From: Bartonella tribocorum CIP 105476
GTDB lineage: Bacteria > Pseudomonadota > Alphaproteobacteria > Rhizobiales > Rhizobiaceae
Assembly (NCBI RefSeq): GCF_000196435.1
Contig: NC_010161.1
Span: 1 to 64,000 of the forward strand
Direction: 5' to 3'
DNA length: 64,000 nt
How positions within the stretch are numbered: position 1 is the stretch's first letter; every line of letters begins with the position of its first letter. Made by a program: the position numbers and the translations under genes. Below, in pieces: positions 61,201 through 64,000 of the stretch. Below the pieces are notes generated by a model. That model was not told the origin of the DNA, ran no database searches, and saw only the letters and a program-made list of their open reading frames with translations.

Positions 61201-62915
61201 TTTCTGCTACGGGGAAAACCTTAGATCAAAATCTTACTTTGAATGCAAGTTTAACAGGAGAAGGAGCACAAGCACAAGCTCAGGGGCTTGTATCTTTAGA
61301 CAAAGACAAGCTTGATTTCCATATCAATTTGCAAAATTTATCTGCACGTTTTGCAAATAGTTTTATTGCAGGACAAGCATTTGATGGGACGTTGATAGGC
61401 AAAGTTGATATTGGGGGGACAATGAAAGATCCATCTGCTCATTTTGATTTTTCTAGTCAAAGTTTAACTGCTATGACACCTAAAGGACCGATGTCAATCA
61501 ATATAAATGCTCGTGGTTCTTATAAAAAATCGACATTTCGCATTGAAAATATGATAGCAACAGGAGATAAAGGATTAGATCTTTCCATCCATGGGCCTGT
61601 TTCTCTTAATGGTTCAGAGGCAAAATTAAACATTAAAGGGATAATGCCTCTTGATTTTGTTAATCTCTTATTAGCTAAACGTGGTGCAAATATAACGGGT
61701 ACAGCAAGAATTGATACAGTTCTTAATGGTGCGTTATCAAAGCCGCAATTGACAGGAAATATTTCTATAGGCGATGGTAGTTTTTTTGATTCAAAAACCA
61801 ATGTAGGACTGAATAATATAACGCTTGAAGGCAAATTAAATGGCGATCATATTCTTATAGAGAAAGCTTCAGCTTCTTCGTTTGAGGGGGGGGGAATTTC
61901 TGCTTCAGGTCGTATCTCTCATGATCTAGAGACAGATTTGATCTTTCATCTTGATAATGCCAACTATAATGATGGTTCTATGATTCTTGCAACATTGTCA
62001 GGTGAGATGAAAATGACAGGTCATTTTTTGAGTGATCTTGTTATTGGTGGTGATATTATCGTTGAAAAAGCTGAAATTGTGGTTCCTGATCATTTTAAAA
62101 ATGCTAAGTTTCTTGATATCAGAAATAAGAATTTAACAAAACCAATTCAAACAACACTTGAACGTGCTGATGTTAAGAGCACGAACAAAAGCCCTAGTGT
62201 CACAGAAGAATCGTCATCTGTTGTGCTATCAAATATGCGTATTACAGCACGTAATCAGTTTTTTGTACGCGGAAAAGGGTTAGATGCTGAACTGGGAGGA
62301 CGCATTAATCTAGCGGGTCCATTAAATGATGTGCATCCAGTGGGTGAGTTTAGAATGATTCGTGGACGTTTTGATATTCTTTCACAACGTCTTAATTTTG
62401 ATCAAGGACAGGCGAGTTTTAGCGGTACTCTTAATCCTATAGTTTATTTTGTAAGCAACAATAACAGTGGTGACATTCGCGTTACTGTAACCGTAAGTGG
62501 CACGATTGATAATCTTGATATTAATTTTTCTTCACAACCGAATTTGCCTCAGGATGAGATTTTGGCACGTTTGATTTTTAATCGCTCTCTTAATGAACTA
62601 TCGCCATTTCAGATTGCTCAACTTGCGGCAGCCGCAGCTGATCTTGCGGGGGCTTCTAATACATCTTTGTTGAACACTTTACGCACTAAAATTGGGCTTG
62701 ATGATCTTGATGTTATTGTTAATGAAAAGGGTAATACAGGCTTACGCATTGGACGCTATATACACAATAACATTTATTTAGGTTTTGAAGCAGGGTCTGA
62801 TGGAACGACGAAAGGAACAATTAATTTGGATATTTCGCGTCATCTCAAAGCTAAAGGTGCTGTAGGAAATGAACAAAATTCTAGTATTGGTCTCTTTTAT
62901 GAAAGAGATTACTAA
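58263..62915 (+). CDS. tamB: Translocation and assembly module subunit TamB
   Basis: Very large AsmA-like inner-membrane-anchored protein with a long beta-taco groove spanning the periplasm, thought to move phospholipids or assist outer-membrane protein assembly with TamA. 1550 residues. An N-terminal anchor (about 7-25) is followed by more than 1200 residues of repeated beta-rich DUF490-type sequence, then the C-terminal DUF490 core. There VRGKGLDAELGGRINLAGPL, RFDILSQRLNFDQGQASFSG and PNLPQDEILARLIFNRSL are the signature, and LGFEAGSDGTTKGTINLDIS leads to a terminal aromatic (ERDY). Full length and uninterrupted. Confidence 0.94.
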   Translation: MKKSVRLSAFFFVFLFLGVGSFVFAQREDRIPSNEETVDDRSWFVSLIERKLSAPNRQVRLHNMQGALSSQASVDVITVSDKKGIWLKITHAKMDWNRLALLRGRIDINQLSAEQVTFLRKPQGNSSLVSSLETGKFSLPKLPLALSINRLTAQHVTFEQNLFGLPADTSLEGSFTLASGNFDIDIAAHRLDAPGSFSVLTKISESDRTAQIDISADEPQNGILANVLNIEKRPALNFVIKGKGTFDDLVIKLSLEADHHSVLDGNIILASVSEGYNFSTRLEGVLSPLMPSQYRDIFTSGITLKAEAKRTREGVTHLDQMVLQSKEMNVLANAEITADGFLRRLFVDGKMAFDKEKDSVHLPLSKTPKPANNISLNIDYGREGQQSWNGRLVVHHLSNKNIYIRDAVFDMGGVSENLDNAASRHVGVQVNGTLQGVKKIKGTLVEDLSQVVHMHLDTDIVSHKPILIHDFSVTAQGFSSWLKGTMEHFIFKGDLGLKAQTLTPLEIFNKQPLSGSADIKAKGTLGLLNGTFDLKLSGIAENMKIGVQPFDRLFKGNITLSGGAARNMNGFTLRHLNLKNQYANIKADGYFSDENAKMDLSAQILDLAKLDPKISGVLTIQGTARGRNSHIKLNTSAHIAEALVVGKKLQNTTFNIKALVDNTAPITSLTGEVKGEGIFSHKPLHLSASFQNSQKIRKLENIDIKGGSAKITGDISQQLGGFLKGALHIDADDISVLSALFLQDGSGKVKGDFIFDEQNGKQIANVKAHVNHLNFAKNKIKKLAIDADIFDPFGVTQFEGVINAEHIQTPFIMVNHLNAHANRDNEQTVFTVKAMLHDTLKAHLSGRMMAMEFPEGVKREVQIATMDLNQHNLHATLPKPSIIIFDKDGMAINELGIAINGGKITLAGNIQDTLNLQLNIDSLPATLANLWKSDLGAAGSVTGQVMIRGHFKKPDIIYDIKGEGLTTVALQDKKIMPFSLSATGKTLDQNLTLNASLTGEGAQAQAQGLVSLDKDKLDFHINLQNLSARFANSFIAGQAFDGTLIGKVDIGGTMKDPSAHFDFSSQSLTAMTPKGPMSININARGSYKKSTFRIENMIATGDKGLDLSIHGPVSLNGSEAKLNIKGIMPLDFVNLLLAKRGANITGTARIDTVLNGALSKPQLTGNISIGDGSFFDSKTNVGLNNITLEGKLNGDHILIEKASASSFEGGGISASGRISHDLETDLIFHLDNANYNDGSMILATLSGEMKMTGHFLSDLVIGGDIIVEKAEIVVPDHFKNAKFLDIRNKNLTKPIQTTLERADVKSTNKSPSVTEESSSVVLSNMRITARNQFFVRGKGLDAELGGRINLAGPLNDVHPVGEFRMIRGRFDILSQRLNFDQGQASFSGTLNPIVYFVSNNNSGDIRVTVTVSGTIDNLDINFSSQPNLPQDEILARLIFNRSLNELSPFQIAQLAAAAADLAGASNTSLLNTLRTKIGLDDLDVIVNEKGNTGLRIGRYIHNNIYLGFEAGSDGTTKGTINLDISRHLKAKGAVGNEQNSSIGLFYERDY

Positions 62916-64000
62916 AGTTTAAATTTTAAAAAACAAATTCTTTATTTTTTGTCTCTCATTTTTAAGGTTGAGGAAGGAAGCCTAGACTAGGAATACACCT
63001 AAAGAAGAAATGTTTTATTGCGATGTGAAGAGAACGATCTAAAATATTCGGTTTTTTCTTTATGACGTCTTCTAAAGAGACAAAATCTTCACAAAAGAGA
63101 GTATGTTATTTTGCTAATCTATACGTAATTTTAGAGAAATACTTAAACCTTGTTCTCAAGCCCATTTCATACTGTTGCCTAAAGAGTATAACTCATGCAA
63201 AATATTGACTTTATAAAGATAGTTTATTGTTATGCAACTTGAGTTAGAACTTTTAACGTTGAATGCCATAAGATTTTCTCATTCATTACAAATCTCTTTC
63301 ATGTTGAATCACTCAAAACTATTCGCTTGCATGTTACAAGTGGGGAAGCCCCGCGTGGATAAAAACAATTAAGCAATGGCAAAATACCTCCTATGAACCA
63401 TCTCGAGAGCTAAGGGCTGTAGCAACACCCACGAGTTGGCAAAATAGTGTGAATGGTACCGGTTTGTTACTCCGTAAGCGTAAAGATAGGGGCGCTCAAT
63501 AGATTGATCGTTGTACAATTCATGCAGGTTTTCGCGAAATGAACTTGGGAGAACGTTGCGAGACATATCTTTAAAACAAGCCCATGAATTTGCAATGCAA
63601 TGGCATTTCTATTTAACGTGAAGGACGTGTCTCCATTAAAGAGCAAGACAAACAAAAGCGTGAGGCACGTGTAGAATTCAGAAGATATCGATTTCATTTG
63701 CAAACGTATTTAAAGCAATATTTTTAATAATAAAAAGTGATCTATTGTTTTAAATTTTTGTTTATTATGTTTTTGAATGATATCACTTTTCTTATAACGA
63801 ACAGCCCCTCAAATAGAACACCATTATGTTGCAAATTCATATGTTTGTGCTTGTTTTAAAGAAACATTTTTCCGTGTAGGCTTGAGTCTATTTCACAATA
63901 CTGCTTGTGAAATGAGATAAAGTATCTCTTATGATGGTATAAAATCCATATTACCGTTATCAATAAAAATATAAGTATTTAATAAAGATATAAGTTGGCA
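62916..64000. other. Terminal 1.1-kb non-coding region with possible gene debris
   Basis: No intact gene to the window edge. Two plus-strand open stretches, 63353-63502 (49 codons) and 63617-63727 (36 codons, charged and Arg/Lys/Gln-rich), in different frames and 115 bp apart, read like fragments of one decayed gene, not identified. Also carries a dispersed-repeat copy (63815-63925) and a weaker half-copy near 63163-63195. Confidence 0.5.
63815..63925. repeat. Dispersed intergenic repeat, copy 4, with palindromic core
   Basis: AACACCATTATGTTG (63817-63831) is the head; TTTTAAAGAAACAT is the middle. The core is a perfect 8-bp inverted repeat, ATTTCACA (63890-63897) and TGTGAAAT (63906-63913) with an 8-nt loop, followed by GAGATAAAG. 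Best-preserved palindrome of the family. Confidence 0.55.

Overview
The window looks like a chromosomal segment of a Bartonella-type member of the Rhizobiales (Alphaproteobacteria), inferred from gene content and order. Evidence includes AT-rich genes, a class I lysyl-tRNA synthetase, AddAB instead of RecBCD, an IalB-family invasion protein, a Tyr-type DivL kinase, rhizobial gene pairings (lptC-lptA-lptB...ptsN; tsaE-divL-ahcY; accD-folC), and about 20 percent non-coding DNA containing decayed genes. Nearly everything is conserved core metabolism or information processing. I found no prophage, insertion sequence, CRISPR array, rRNA or tRNA.

Layout. 0-3.6 kb: ppsR-maf-aroE-coaE-dnaQ, a tightly packed plus-strand run that in many Alphaproteobacteria lies beside hemE near the replication origin. 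3.6-6.8 kb: a structured leader and polA. 6.8-12.4 kb, minus strand: an EEP-family hydrolase, a Bax-inhibitor-1 protein, lspA, two RNA/SAM methyltransferases, a LapA-like membrane protein and ihfB. 12.6-16.4 kb: lptC-lptA-lptB (LPS transport), a 1.2 kb empty stretch where relatives carry rpoN and hpf, then ptsN. 17.8-25.9 kb: ialB-family gene, rlmN, a LysE exporter, argG, lysK and prfC. 26.4-33.5 kb: addB-addA-trxA.

33.5-42.7 kb, minus strand: a gene graveyard with recognisable remnants of a sugar kinase/nucleotidyltransferase pair (AmgK/MurU-like), then tsaE, divL, ahcY, an NDUFA9-like reductase, folC and accD. 43.7-52.4 kb, minus strand: an EI24/CysZ-like membrane protein, coaBC, ubiB, ubiE and gyrB. 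53.4-62.9 kb: a solute-binding protein, comM, and tamA-tamB for outer-membrane assembly. The last 1.1 kb has no intact gene.

Points that stand out: (1) coaBC is translated as a fusion with an N-terminal FitA/VapB-like ribbon-helix-helix DNA-binding domain, with an 18-bp near-palindrome just upstream of its start, a candidate autoregulated CoA-biosynthesis switch; (2) the tsaE-linked phosphotransferase and nucleotidyltransferase are dead, suggesting loss of cell-wall sugar salvage; (3) DivL has Tyr in place of the phosphorylated His; (4) AccD has lost all four zinc-ribbon cysteines; (5) polA has a leader with an 11-bp perfect hairpin and a 17-codon peptide; (6) a small dispersed palindromic repeat occurs in at least four non-coding gaps. 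All family assignments are by eye from translated motifs; no database search was run.
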